Positions 38,504-49,940 of a DNA stretch of 64,000 nucleotides are shown here, piece by piece (the first letter of the stretch is position 1; every line of letters begins with the position of its first letter). A program made the translations under genes and the position numbers. Source of the stretch: Pterobdella sp. o SKG-2022 (lineage: Eukaryota; Annelida; Clitellata; Hirudinida; Piscicolidae). The stretch spans positions 1,470,053 through 1,534,052 of the forward strand of contig OZ038320.1 in the NCBI GenBank assembly GCA_964035795.1, written 5' to 3'. The notes under the pieces were generated by a model. The model was given only the letters and a program-made list of their open reading frames with translations. It ran no database searches and was not told where the DNA came from.

Positions 38504-41500
38504 ATGCCTTTACTCCGACGTATTATATCAGCTTATCCGAACAAATCTTTAATTAACAAAAATATTTTCAATCCTAAAAATTTCTCCAAATCCTTTCTCC
38601 ATGATAAATCTTCAGCAGACCGTTTGTCAACATTTTTTTTCATTTTTGTCAAATTGCACATATTTTTTATTTAAATATTTCAAGTTTTACTAATTATAAA
38701 TAGTTTTATTAATATTAATTCAACAATATTAGTTTTTTTTTATTTTTTTACAAAAAATTACACAAAACGGCTTTAATAAAAATGGAATTTCAAAAATATT
38801 CACTGACAAAAAATTTGAGAACTTAACCATTAAACCCTCAACAACAGCTACAGATGGCTTGAGTGATGAAAACAAGGAGATTTACAACTTGGCTCTGCAG
38901 TTTGCTCAAAATGAAATGGCTCCCCAAATGAAGGCTTGGGATGAAAAGGTTGAAGTGACTCTCAAACCTCATTATTATTGTGATTATTACTATCATTATT
39001 AATATATTTTTTTTTAATTATTGGTTCAAGTTAGTGTTCTGGTTAGCTTAAAATAATATATATAAATAGTTATCATTGCTTTTTGCTGTAAATTAAATTT
39101 TTAGAAAAAATAATAGTATCAATAACAATAAAACAAATAATAATAACAAGTTGTTGTTTTCATTATTTGCAGCACATCTTCCCAAGAGAAACCCTTAGGC
39201 ATGCAGCAGAATTGGGATTTGGAGCCATATACTGCCAGGAAAAGTATGTTAATTATTATTAAGTAAGAGTCATAAAATATCTTAACACTGTTAGTGAGCT
39301 CTCAGGTGGTTAGCTAACACACACACTAACACAGATATGGGGGCTCCCATATGGGCAGACTACAATCATCCATCATCTTTGAAGCGCTTGCTCGAGGTTG
39401 TGCCTCCACCACTGCCTACCTCAGTATACACAAGTTGGTTGCTGTTTGTATTAAATTGTTTTATTTGGGATTTTAAATGAGACAGCTTTTGCATGATTTT
39501 CGAGAAATTAATAATTATCATTATCTTCTCCATTATCATCATCACCCTCAGCACCACCACCAGCCAAAACCTCAACTACTATTGTCACCAACACCATCTA
39601 CCATCATCACTAGTATGTGTGCATGGATGATCGACCATTATGGATCAGAAGAACTGAAACAGAAGTGGATCCCAGATCTTGCCACCATGCACCATTTCTC
39701 ATCATACTGCCTCACTGAGCCTGGTGATAATAATGAAAATAATAGCAGTAATAATAATGAATAATATTAATAAATAATAAAAATACTAAAAATAAAAAAG
39801 TAATAAACATAATAAAACTAATAATAATAATAATAAAAATAAAACACCTTATTGATGCACCTGCAGACAGTGGTAGTGACGCGTCATCCCTCAAAACGAC
39901 TGCTGTGAAGAAAGGCGAAGAGTATGTTCTTAATGGCACAAAGGTTAAATCTTTATAATAATAATAATAATATTTTTCATTCAATGTTAATAATAATAAT
40001 AAAATAGATAAAAATACAAAAATTAATATATTATCGTCATCGTTGTTTATCGTCGTTTTAGTCTCCTTTTTAAGGGGTTAGATCTCACATCATTACCAAT
40101 GATAGTGTGCCATCGCAACTACTAACCTAGAGAAATGATTTCAGATTAAATCCCACATAACAACATCACATCGCATCTCTGTCAAATCGCCACATCCCAC
40201 CAAACCATCTCATCGCACAGAGCTTCATAAGCGGAGCTGGAGAGAGCTCCATCTACCTTGTGATGAGTAGGACTGGTGACCCTGGACCCAAGGGAATCTC
40301 CTGCGTCCTTGTTGAGGCAGATCGACCTGGTGTTTCTTTCGGAAAGATGGAGGAGAAGGTGAGGGGGAAAGGGTGATTCTTTTTCTGGGATAAGACGTTA
40401 GAATTCTTGACTACAAGCCAACATCATCTACCCATCTATCTACAACACTAATCGCACTATCCCCCCAACACCACTACTCACCTGCCACCTCTCCACCACC
40501 ATTCTAGGTTGGTTGGTGTACTCACCCAGCTCGCCAGGTGTTCTTGGAAGACGTGCGGGTGCCTACGTCGAATCTGATCGGAGTTGAAAACAAGGGATTT
40601 AACATCGCCATGCATGCCTTGAATGGGGGCAGAGTGAATGTGTGTTAGTGCTTGTGTTGTTTTTTGTTAACCTATGATAGATCAGTATCATTTTATAATA
40701 TCCAGCATCTTTACCTCTTTCAAGGGGTCACTGACTTCTTTCCATGACCTTACCCTCTCTTTCCATTTTACCCTGTCGTAAGCATCGTCAAAACCTAATC
40801 CAAGCCACGACAATCATTGATAAATAACGTATGATAAGCTAAAGTTGTTGAAAATTTTAGTTCTTAGTGTTTTGAATACTTACACCGATAAAAATGCCTA
40901 AACTTGACCTTGTGCTGACAGCATCAGTAAGCTTGGGAGCAGCCACAGCGGCTTTAGAGGCGACCAGGGAGCATCTTCATGTGAGGAAACAGTTCAATAA
41001 GGCTCTCAAGGATTTCCAGGTTAGTTGTGGTGGGTGGTGTAAATGATGGTGCTTGTAGGTGAAATAATGAGTAGTGGAAAGAGTGGATGGATGGATGGTA
41101 GGTGGTGAGTTTGAGTAGGTTAAGTAGATATAAAATGGTTTAAAAATGGTTTTAAGATATATGAGATATAGTGGTGGTAGGTGCTTTGGTAAAAAAAAAT
41201 CATATAAGTGCATTTCATAAAAAAAGGCGTATAAATAGGTTTGTTATTATTGAAACTACATACAACCCAACACCTACGATTAATATAAACATCGCCACCA
41301 ACCCAGTACTTGCAGTTCAAGTTCGCAGAGATGGCAACCTCTCTGGTTGCCTCCAGGCTGATGGTGCGACATGCTGCCAAAAGTATGGATTCAAATGCAC
41401 CCAACGCTGCCCCCCTCTGCTCCATGGCAAAGCTGTTCGCTACTGAAGCGTGTACAAAGGTCTGATAGACTTATGGGGGCTTTAGTCAGTTATTTTATTA

Positions 41501-42188
41501 TATTCAACGATGTGGGGTAAGATTTGTTAGTACAAATTCCTCCTGATTGTGTTTTTACAACTTCAATTAAGTTGGACATGATGAAAGACTATGTTTTATA
41601 ACTTAACACAAGTTTTTTAATTTTTCATACCTCACTACAACATTTTAAACCGCTATAGTTACTAAAACCATTGCAATTCATCACCACATCACGCCACAAT
41701 CACCACAACCTACCATTCGCAATCGCCACATCACACAGATATGCGACCAAGCCATTCAGATGTTCGGGGGTTATGGATACCTGAAGGAGTACCCAGTCCA
41801 ACAATATTACAGAGATATTAGACTGCATCATATTATTGAAGGTGTGTGTGTTTATGCATAGGTGTATGTATGAATGGATGTGTGTGTTTATGCAGAAGTG
41901 TATGTATGAATGGATGTGTGTGTTTTTACTGTATGTTCTTGAGGAAATATTTTTTAAAAATCTTTGAATAATTTTTCTATAAAAAAGCCTCGGTAAGAAC
42001 AGTTTTGTACAAAATTGACATGCTTCGTACTCAAATAAACAACACCCAAAGTGCCTTAGCTGCAAAATTAGGCTATAAGTAAATAAAAAAGAATATTAAA
42101 TCAATAATTACCTTATGACGTGTTACCCTCAGGAACCAATGAGATGATGAGACTGATTGTGTCCAGAGATGTTCTCAACCCTCAATAA
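38504..42188 (+). CDS. ACAD8: Isobutyryl-CoA dehydrogenase, mitochondrial (acyl-CoA dehydrogenase family)
   Basis: This FAD enzyme oxidises isobutyryl-CoA to methacrylyl-CoA in valine breakdown, passing electrons to ETF in the mitochondrial matrix. Twelve exons: 38504-38621, 38848-38948, 39173-39243, 39335-39433, 39614-39723, 39867-39943, 40221-40358, 40508-40643, 40922-41019, 41316-41459, 41739-41841, 42133-42188, giving 416 residues, the usual length. The Arg-containing start ([15 protein letters not shown]) fits a mitochondrial presequence. Conserved blocks: [106 protein letters not shown] and HHIIEGTNEMMR, whose first Glu is the expected catalytic base. One oddity: TEPDSGSD has Asp where the family usually has Gly. 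AATAAA overlaps the stop codon (42184-42189). Confidence 0.95.
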
Positions 42189-43524
42189 AAATCATTTGTT
42201 TTTCATCATTATTGTCTTGTTTTTTTTAAAGAATGATCTTTTGCTGTTTTTATTTAGTATTTAAAAAATTTTTTTCAGTGGAAATAATTTTCCATTATTA
42301 TAACGCACAATTTCCTAGTATACCAAAACACAAAAGGTTTATTAGCAATAAGATTTATTAATTAAGAAAGACTAATTTATTTTAAAAATATCATTTATGA
42401 ATTTCATCATCATTGTTTTTGTTTTTTTTTCCAATTGGGATTTTTTTTGTGTAAAGTATTTTTATCCATAATCTTTGCTTACATCATCTTTTGTTTCAAG
42501 TTACAACTGATAAAAAGTTTTTAATGACGCAGGAATGTTGATACCTTGGCTTTTAATATTAAAAAAATTATTTTTTTAAAAATAATTTAAAATTATTTTT
42601 AACTAACCATACAGTTCCTTTTCTTCCATAATGCCTAGCTAAATAAAATTTTCTCCATAACTCAATATATAATTAATTGTTGAATTAATTCGGAATAAAA
42701 TATTGGAAAATTGTTTTTTTACATTTCCGATATTGATGGTCAAAATTTATTATATATTTGGTGATCGTATAGTTTGATAAAATACTTTTATCTATATTAT
42801 TTCACTATCTATTAATCCATCTACCAAATATCCAACTAACTTCGAATTGATAATTTCATAGAACTGAACTAACATCAGTTTGTTTTCCCATATCTCTTTT
42901 TTTTTAACAAATAACTCTAGCACTGGTCAAATATTCATTCCGGTGAAAATATCTGAATTTATTTGATATAAATATATTTTTTCGAAGTTTGGTTTTAATA
43001 CGAATAAAATTGGTCTATTGAAATCTTGGAGTTTATTTTTATCAAAATGATTTGCATAGCAGTTTGGCTGTTTTTGAGGTTCACAGTTGGTTCATATGGT
43101 GATTACTCGCTTGGCCGTAACATTAAAAATAGTGTTAGTGAAGGTGTTCGCTTACAATGAAAAGTTTTGCTTCGTTGAAAAAGAATATTTTTTTAGAAAA
43201 AATTTCATTAGATATTTTAAATTATTTTTTTATTTGAATTGTGTATCGGATACCGTCTGACATCATGTTATGAGACAGACGTTGATGGAATGATAATAAT
43301 GAGGATATAAATGATTATTTATATAGGAGAAAGCTGCAGTTTCGTGCGTATTTTTTTTACTTTATAGAATATGTCGATATATCCTATGGTACATTCATTA
43401 TTGTCATTGAAACGCGGATGAACTCAAACTGAGGATCAGTTTTTCTCTGTTCAGCGTTTTTTATGCTTATTGGATCTTTTTAACTACCAAATTTTTTTCT
43501 TCTCTTAAATGAACTATTTGCACG
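42189..43524. other. Intergenic region between convergent genes
   Basis: AT-rich 3' flanks of ACAD8 (+) and the large cysteine-rich gene (-). No further feature supported. Confidence 0.5.
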
Positions 43525-46500
43525 TTATTCATCTTCATCGTCGTTTTCCATGTTCTTCAGATATTTTTCAAGCCACTTTTGTTCTGCAAGACTCAAAACC
43601 CTTTCCTCATCTGACTCCTGTAATTTTTCTTCAGAGGAACAAGAAATGGAAAACGGACTTCTATGAAGAATATTTGGATGAGGATTGTTTAAATGAATCT
43701 TGTGGTGTGGCATCATAAGGGATTTCTGATTAGTTCTACAATCCGAAGAGTTGTTACAAGGGATAGTTTCAATGGGAGTTTTAACTTTAGTGTAATAAGC
43801 GGTTTTTGGTCGTTTGTTTATATGTTGTATGTTTCTAGTGTTGACGCTTGGAACGTGGGTGGTTTTTGGTCTTTGTATATTTTTCTTGATTTTTTCAAAC
43901 AAATCTTCATTATTTATATTCTGTACACTTTTTTTCTTAATTCTTATTTTGATTTTTTGGGGATTTTTTTTTGATTTTTTGTAGGAATGTGTTTTTGGAT
44001 ATTTAAATTCATTTTTAGTTAATTCATTTTCATCAGTGACATCTACATTACCACAAATATCACAATCATTCATCGCTAATCTTTTTGCATTCATTTTTTT
44101 ATTATGTAAAGTCGGCATTTTTACCTCAGCAGTTGTGACGTATTCTGCGTGTTTGTTTCTGGGAGCTCCAGGATCATCAAGCGAGTAAGGAATCCATTTG
44201 CCATCTCTTTTCAGTCTCTCTTCGCTTCCTCTTTTGCAATTTAGTTTTTCTTTTTCTTTTCTATTCTCAAAATTTTTTTCATTATTTTTTCTTTTTTTAT
44301 GATTTTTTATGTATTCATTTTCCAAGTGATCTTCATCTAGTTTTTTTGGTTTTTTAATTTCAAATTCCCCATCCATAACATCATTTTTAAATATTTCATT
44401 TCTAGCAAAAGCAAGTGGGATTTTCGTTTTTGATGAATATCTTTCCAAGTTTTTCTTCTCTAGAGGTTCTGTAACAGCTGGCTCTTCAATTCTTTCCTTC
44501 ATTCTCATTGGAAACAACTTATTTCTATTAGCTTTATAAAATTCACGAGGTCCAATCGATTTTTGAGAGTTATTTTCGGTTTCACAACTGTTGTAGGAGT
44601 TGATACATTTTGCATTCGATGTGAAATTTCTCGCATTTTTGCAACTTCCCACAAAGTCTTTGCTACAATTTTGTGGACAAGGGGCTTCTAAGCATGAAAC
44701 CATAATCTTTTCTTCACTGGACAGCAGCTCTTTTTTGATATCTGTGCATGTACTTTTGTCAAAATATTTTTCGCATATTTTTTCTATGGCCATGCTTCTG
44801 AAGGCACTACTAAGGTTTGGTGAATTTTGCGTCAAATGATATACATCGTTTGGTAAATGAACATCTTTTGGATTTTTTTGTGAGTTCGTGTTATCAAATT
44901 TTTTTTTTCTTTTGGTTTTAGAATTTTTTTTACTTGTGCCTTTGTGTCTTTTGGTGTAAAGACGAGAGGTGAAAAGATTGTTGTCTTGAAGATTCAATAC
45001 ATTTGAGCATTTTATTTTGTCAGAAACTTGTTTTTTGACACGACATAATCTGCATATTTTGCCTTCGCAATATTTCCCACAAAACATGCACTGACCTACG
45101 CAGTTTATCGCAAAATCTTCATTCTCTCCTCTTTCAGCCTTTTTATATGTTTCTCGAAACTCTTGGTATGTCGACATTACATCTGGCTTGGAAGTTTCTT
45201 TGTTTTCAGGGTTATTGAAATCACAAAAATTATTTGTTATAATTCCTTGTCTATACAAATCATCAGGTGGGATGGAATTTTTTTGAAAAACTTCCATGCC
45301 GAATTGCTCACCTCTTTTTGGCTTGAAGAAGCAAGGGTCAGTCTTGGTTCTAATGCAGCAACAGGGACTGCAGCAACAGGAGTTACAAGGAAGAGGGCTG
45401 CAACAACACGGATCATTGCAGCAAACAGGACAACATGGCTGGTGAAATCTCAGTATGACTTTTCTCTTTTTTTTGCATTTCTCATCTTCTATTGAAGTCT
45501 CAATAATTTTTGGATTATTACAAGTTTTCTTACACTTATAGTTTCGGAAATCAGTTAAAAATTGTTTAAAATTTGTTCTACTGTGTTTTTTCGGTTTTTC
45601 GTTGTGTTTTATAGTCACAATGCTCCCAATAGAACTTTCGCTGCAGTACCTAGGACCAAACGAAAAGACAGTTTTTAACGAATCAGATTCTTTTTGGTTC
45701 TTGGGGGAAACATGTTGTTTCTTTTCTTGGTTATCAACTATTTTTTTAGGTTCTAATTTCTTATCAGGTTCTAAAGCAGCTGTTTTATTTTTGTCGGCCT
45801 CCACATGTCCTTCATTTCCATGCGTTTCTATATGTTCTTTCTTCACGTTTTTTTCTCCATTCTCATTCTTTTTATCCATTTCTTTTTTCATATTTTCTTT
45901 ACTTCCTGTTTCTTTTATTTCTCTTACCGAACTCATCCTTTTCTTAGCTAACATATTCATTTTTGGATCCGCTTCATTATGGGTAGATAGCGTAAAAGGA
46001 TCGATAGAAACATCGTTATCATCAAAATCAATTTTTCTAGTACTGGCACGTATGTTATTTTTACTCTGCCGACCAAAGGTATCAAAATCGCCAAAAAATG
46101 AGTGTGTTGGTCTTTTTTTAAATTTTGCTCCAGCATCTTCTGGAGTTTTATCTGAACCAATTTTTCCTGTACTTCCAACGACATTTTTTTTTTCTAATGG
46201 TTCAAATGTGTCATTTGCTGTTGGAAATCTTATAGATTTTTTGCTTAATAAACTTGTGTCTTTTCGGCTCAATTGTGGTGAGAATGGTTGCATCGAATTG
46301 AATTGATCAAGTGATTGTAAAGACATCAAATTTTCATCTTCCAACGTCCTCACTTCTGAATTCAATGACGGTTGCTCAACTGATTCCGATATAATAGGAT
46401 TAAAATTTTCCGAATTTATAGAATTGAATGACATTTGGAAAAATTCCCCTGTGTTATCCATAAAATTTTTTGTTTTTGTCAAACTTTTCCCATACTTGTG

Positions 46501-47970
46501 TTCATCTTTTTTACTTTCATCATTCAATTCTTCTGGTTCCAGCAATTTGCTAACAGGTTGTTCAGGATTTGCATTTTGTGAATTTTGCTCGAAGTAACTT
46601 TCTGAGCTTTCAGTTAGCAGCAATGAATTGCTATCTTTTTGAGCTTTGCGATGTTTTTCAGGATAATACAATGAATTCTTTGCGTTTTGACTGCAGTTTC
46701 TCTGATCATAACAACCATTACCAAAATAGAAGTTCCTATGGCAAGTGGCATTGTTAGGTTTGTTTTGAACACAGTACCACGGAGTCGAAAGGGGTGCACA
46801 GTTGCAATAATTGCAGCATGAGTCTTCAGTTGGAATTTTAGACGAAGCTAGTGCCTCTTTGTCTGTGCGGATTGTGACTGCTTTGATAGAGTTACATTCG
46901 TCATGTTGCACATCAATCAACATGGTTTCAAGTTCACATGAAGTTGACGATGAATATGAAGTGACACGGGCGGAGGGCGTACTTGGTGGAGATGGAGAAT
47001 AAGGTCTGGGTTGCGGAGGAGGGGGAGGGGCAGGTGGTGACGTTGCTTTGTCTTTTTTTTTTATTTTGGGTTTTTTCTTTTTGCAGCAGCATGGTGTACA
47101 ACAACAGGGATTTACAAATGGCTCACAACACAATGGGTCCATAGAACAAGGCTCAGAACATAACGGGCCCATAGAACAAGGCTCACAACATAACGGGCCC
47201 ATAGAACAAGGCTCACAACATAACGGGCCCATAGAACAAGAGTTATGAAAAAAAGGATTAATGAAGCAAGGGTCACAACAAAAAGGATTGGCAGAGCAAG
47301 TATTGGCAGAGCAAGTATTGGCAGAGCAAGGATTGGAAAAGCAAGGGTCGAAACAGGGGTTATAAAAAGTTTTATAAAGCCCACACCAGGCTGTAAATTC
47401 TTCATTCATGCGCTTTTGTATGTCTCTTTGGCTTTCATAATTCATATCAATTTTAATATGTTTTTCTTTTTTTTCTTTATTGTTACACCCACAACAACAA
47501 TCAACATCAATATAATTAAGTTTATTTCCAGCGAATTTCTCAAAATCCTTCTGAACATTGATATCATCGCTGGAGGAACTCACTCTCACGCAATACTTTT
47601 CATCAAAAAACTTTTCGCCAATAATTTTACGGCAGATTTTCTCAGCCTTCAAAGCCCGTGAATACCTACAAGTGATTGAATCCTCCGATGATATGCTGTG
47701 GCCAATCGAAGTAATGCTCGGCTTTGGATTTAGATCTTCTGTGAGAATATCTGAGTATTGAAAACATTTTCTTAAGGAAAACCGTTCAAAAACTTTGTCG
47801 CTTCCCATGGAGGAGCTAGAAATAGAATGTGTTGACTTCAAGCTATTACAGCATCTGGAGAAGTTTTTGTTTGTATCTTGAGAATTACTTTTTCCATATT
47901 TTATTCTTTCCTCATTGATTGTAGCTTGATTCATTGTGGATTTTCTTTTTTTGAAATCATTTTTATACAT
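43525..47970 (-). CDS. Large intronless cysteine- and lysine-rich protein, unknown function (1481 aa)
   Basis: A single 4446-bp open frame with no intron, in a window where every other complete gene is split. Approximate layout: Ser/Lys-rich N-terminus with a CCCGC cluster near residue 160; a cysteine-repeat block (about 200-307) made of NPCSANTCSAN and repeated CCEPCSMGPL units; a proline run SPPAPPPPPQPRPYSPSPP (about 310-330); a long Lys/Glu/Ser-rich low-complexity middle; a second Cys block near 840-885 (CCPVCCNDPCCCSPLPC); a zinc-finger-like CVGQCMFCGKYCEGKICRLC near 955-975; and an acidic end (MENDDEDE). An EKIC..K..FD...C motif occurs twice (about residues 110 and 1065). Many basic clusters would suit nuclear or structural roles. 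Cys-Pro repeats recall sperm outer-dense-fibre proteins, but that is only an analogy. No catalytic domain is visible. The start is the first Met of the frame; a second Met is 12 residues in. Confidence 0.85.
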   Translation of the reverse strand: MYKNDFKKRKSTMNQATINEERIKYGKSNSQDTNKNFSRCCNSLKSTHSISSSSMGSDKVFERFSLRKCFQYSDILTEDLNPKPSITSIGHSISSEDSITCRYSRALKAEKICRKIIGEKFFDEKYCVRVSSSSDDINVQKDFEKFAGNKLNYIDVDCCCGCNNKEKKEKHIKIDMNYESQRDIQKRMNEEFTAWCGLYKTFYNPCFDPCFSNPCSANTCSANTCSANPFCCDPCFINPFFHNSCSMGPLCCEPCSMGPLCCEPCSMGPLCSEPCSMDPLCCEPFVNPCCCTPCCCKKKKPKIKKKDKATSPPAPPPPPQPRPYSPSPPSTPSARVTSYSSSTSCELETMLIDVQHDECNSIKAVTIRTDKEALASSKIPTEDSCCNYCNCAPLSTPWYCVQNKPNNATCHRNFYFGNGCYDQRNCSQNAKNSLYYPEKHRKAQKDSNSLLLTESSESYFEQNSQNANPEQPVSKLLEPEELNDESKKDEHKYGKSLTKTKNFMDNTGEFFQMSFNSINSENFNPIISESVEQPSLNSEVRTLEDENLMSLQSLDQFNSMQPFSPQLSRKDTSLLSKKSIRFPTANDTFEPLEKKNVVGSTGKIGSDKTPEDAGAKFKKRPTHSFFGDFDTFGRQSKNNIRASTRKIDFDDNDVSIDPFTLSTHNEADPKMNMLAKKRMSSVREIKETGSKENMKKEMDKKNENGEKNVKKEHIETHGNEGHVEADKNKTAALEPDKKLEPKKIVDNQEKKQHVSPKNQKESDSLKTVFSFGPRYCSESSIGSIVTIKHNEKPKKHSRTNFKQFLTDFRNYKCKKTCNNPKIIETSIEDEKCKKKRKVILRFHQPCCPVCCNDPCCCSPLPCNSCCCSPCCCIRTKTDPCFFKPKRGEQFGMEVFQKNSIPPDDLYRQGIITNNFCDFNNPENKETSKPDVMSTYQEFRETYKKAERGENEDFAINCVGQCMFCGKYCEGKICRLCRVKKQVSDKIKCSNVLNLQDNNLFTSRLYTKRHKGTSKKNSKTKRKKKFDNTNSQKNPKDVHLPNDVYHLTQNSPNLSSAFRSMAIEKICEKYFDKSTCTDIKKELLSSEEKIMVSCLEAPCPQNCSKDFVGSCKNARNFTSNAKCINSYNSCETENNSQKSIGPREFYKANRNKLFPMRMKERIEEPAVTEPLEKKNLERYSSKTKIPLAFARNEIFKNDVMDGEFEIKKPKKLDEDHLENEYIKNHKKRKNNEKNFENRKEKEKLNCKRGSEERLKRDGKWIPYSLDDPGAPRNKHAEYVTTAEVKMPTLHNKKMNAKRLAMNDCDICGNVDVTDENELTKNEFKYPKTHSYKKSKKNPQKIKIRIKKKSVQNINNEDLFEKIKKNIQRPKTTHVPSVNTRNIQHINKRPKTAYYTKVKTPIETIPCNNSSDCRTNQKSLMMPHHKIHLNNPHPNILHRSPFSISCSSEEKLQESDEERVLSLAEQKWLEKYLKNMENDDEDE
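47121..47240 (-). repeat. Four-copy 30-bp in-frame tandem repeat within the cysteine-rich gene
   Basis: Four near-identical 30-bp units (each containing GGGCCCATAGAACAAGG on the plus strand, the outer ones slightly diverged) encode 10-residue CCEPCSMGPL units. A shorter 15-bp repeat (ATTGGCAGAGCAAGT) lies beside it at about 47287-47335 and encodes CSANT units. In-frame units mean copy-number change would not break the protein. Confidence 0.92.
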
Positions 47971-49691
47971 GTTTTTTTATGTTTTAGTTTTATAATATGA
48001 ATTTCTTTATTCGTGTTTTACAACTAGCATCTTTTTCTCACTTGGTTGTGTTTTGTAAACTATATACAATAGATTTATTAGAAATGCTTTTTCAACTTTT
48101 TTAGGGAAATTAAATAAAAATAGAAACTAATAAAAGATGTTTTCTTCACAATAAAATTTTTAAAAAGATTTAAGTGTTTTTCTTTTATTTATTTTAAACG
48201 TAACACATAAAAATGAAATTATACTAGAATACTGTGCTGACTTTCTTACTAAAACCAGTTTTAACATCCAAGTTGTACTTCATTGGTGATAATGTGAGTT
48301 TTCTTTTTTAGAGCTTGACATCAACGAAGATATTCGTCCTATTAAATTGAAAAGACTTTTAAAATTTTTCATAAACATAGAAATAGACAAAAAAAATTGT
48401 GTTGAATAAGGTTTCAAATTTGTTTTCACTAAATAAATACAATTTGACTTCTTTTGTAATAAACCACTCCCTGTTCATAATAGACTGCTCGAACTCTAAA
48501 GTTAGGTAGAAAAACCAAAAAAAAACTCTTTTTCATGTTTGAGCATAAGAACTTACAAAAACATTTGACTTTGAATATCTTGGAAAATGTCTGAATTTTT
48601 CTTCGACTAATTAAAAAGATAGAGATGTTTTCTGTCAAAGTACCTCAAATGAACTTCGAAAGTCTCTTCATTCTGAATGCATTAAGTGTTCAAAAACTTC
48701 GTTTAGATTTTTGGCTCAAAAAATGTCATATCAGAAATACTGCTTAGAAAAATTCCATCTGTAAACACCAACTGTACTTACAAAAATTCTGACACTTCAT
48801 TGCATAGTTTAGTTTGAAGGTAGCCATCTTTTTGATAACCATATTCTCAAAAGTTAGTTACTTTGGTCTCATTATTAGCATGAAACTTTCTTGTTTGATT
48901 TGTACCTGTCTTATGTCAGCATTTCGTACGAACATATTAGAATACTGGTCCCATCTTGTTGTTTGCACACCAAACAAGCGGTTCTGCTAATGATGATTAA
49001 ACTGACAAAAAATCATAAAAAATAAAATAATATCATAAAGATTATTTTTTTTTTGTTCTTATTATTAAGCAAACCCACTTGAGTATTTAAAACAGCCAAT
49101 CGATCTTAAGCTTCGGGTACACCAAGTATGCTACTATGAACAAAACCTGAATGTGACGTACAATATATAACAATGAAAAGCACACATTGTACACAGTAGA
49201 AAAAAGTTTGCTAAGAAACATTGAAAAATCTTTTTTGAAAGAATCGGTAGTTATTTATATTTAAATATTAATTTCTCAATACTCAAAAATCTTCGTAAAT
49301 ATTCAAACATCATTGGACCCTTGTATTTTGATTTTTCATATAAATTTTAAATTATACTACTGTGTTAATTAAATAATTGGTTAGCTGCAGAGTTTCTCTT
49401 ACTCTAAAATTGATATACCTAATACCACTATAATTTTTAATTGCTCAAGTAGTTGGTATTTAACATCAAATGTAATTTGTTTTTTAAGAGTTATATGAGG
49501 TTTACTAAAGGGTTCGTGCTGCTCAGTTAATAAGTCTCATTTTAACTATTTGAAAAGAATTGTAGCCATCCCGCTTTGAGCTTATGCCTGATCAAATTTT
49601 GAATTTTGGTGAATAAATTAACTCTGGCCTTTTATGATGTGAAATAATGAAATATGTACTTTTTAGAGACATCTTAAATTCACTTATGAAT

Positions 49692-49940
49692 AATATTTGA
49701 CAATTTTTTTACGTCGATTTATGGAAGAATTTTAGTAAATTTTAGCAAAATAAATAGCTATAATTTTCGATAAGTTTAGCCTTACCATAAAACATTAACG
49801 AAAAAAATAGTTACTAAATGAAGTTTGCTTGCTAATGTTTCATAATAAGGCTAAACTTATCTAAAATTATAGCTATTTATTTTGCTCAATTAATTCACTA
49901 AAATTCTTCCATAAATCGACGTAAAAAAATTTTCAAATAT
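49692..49940. mobile_element. Palindromic MITE-like element, ~249 bp
   Basis: Arms of about 105 bp (49692-49797 and 49831-49940) are near-perfect reverse complements. Each arm runs from ATATTTGA through ACGTCGATTTATGGAAGAAT and TAAATAGCTATAATTTT to AAGTTTAGCCTTA and AACATT at the centre. The loop is about 33 bp. There is no coding capacity. Further partial copies occur at 12150, 25756, 34395, 50825 and 55768. Confidence 0.85.

Noticed and set aside
39173..39433. Apparent one-base frame conflict between ACAD8 exons 3 and 4
   Set aside because: Recounting the bases shows exon 3 ends at 39243 in phase 2, which joins exon 4 in frame; there is no frameshift.
45602..46306. 234-codon plus-strand frame inside the cysteine-rich gene
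   Set aside because: Antisense shadow of the 1481-codon minus-strand frame; Phe/Leu/Ser-rich composition reflects the opposite strand's Lys/Glu/Ser codons.
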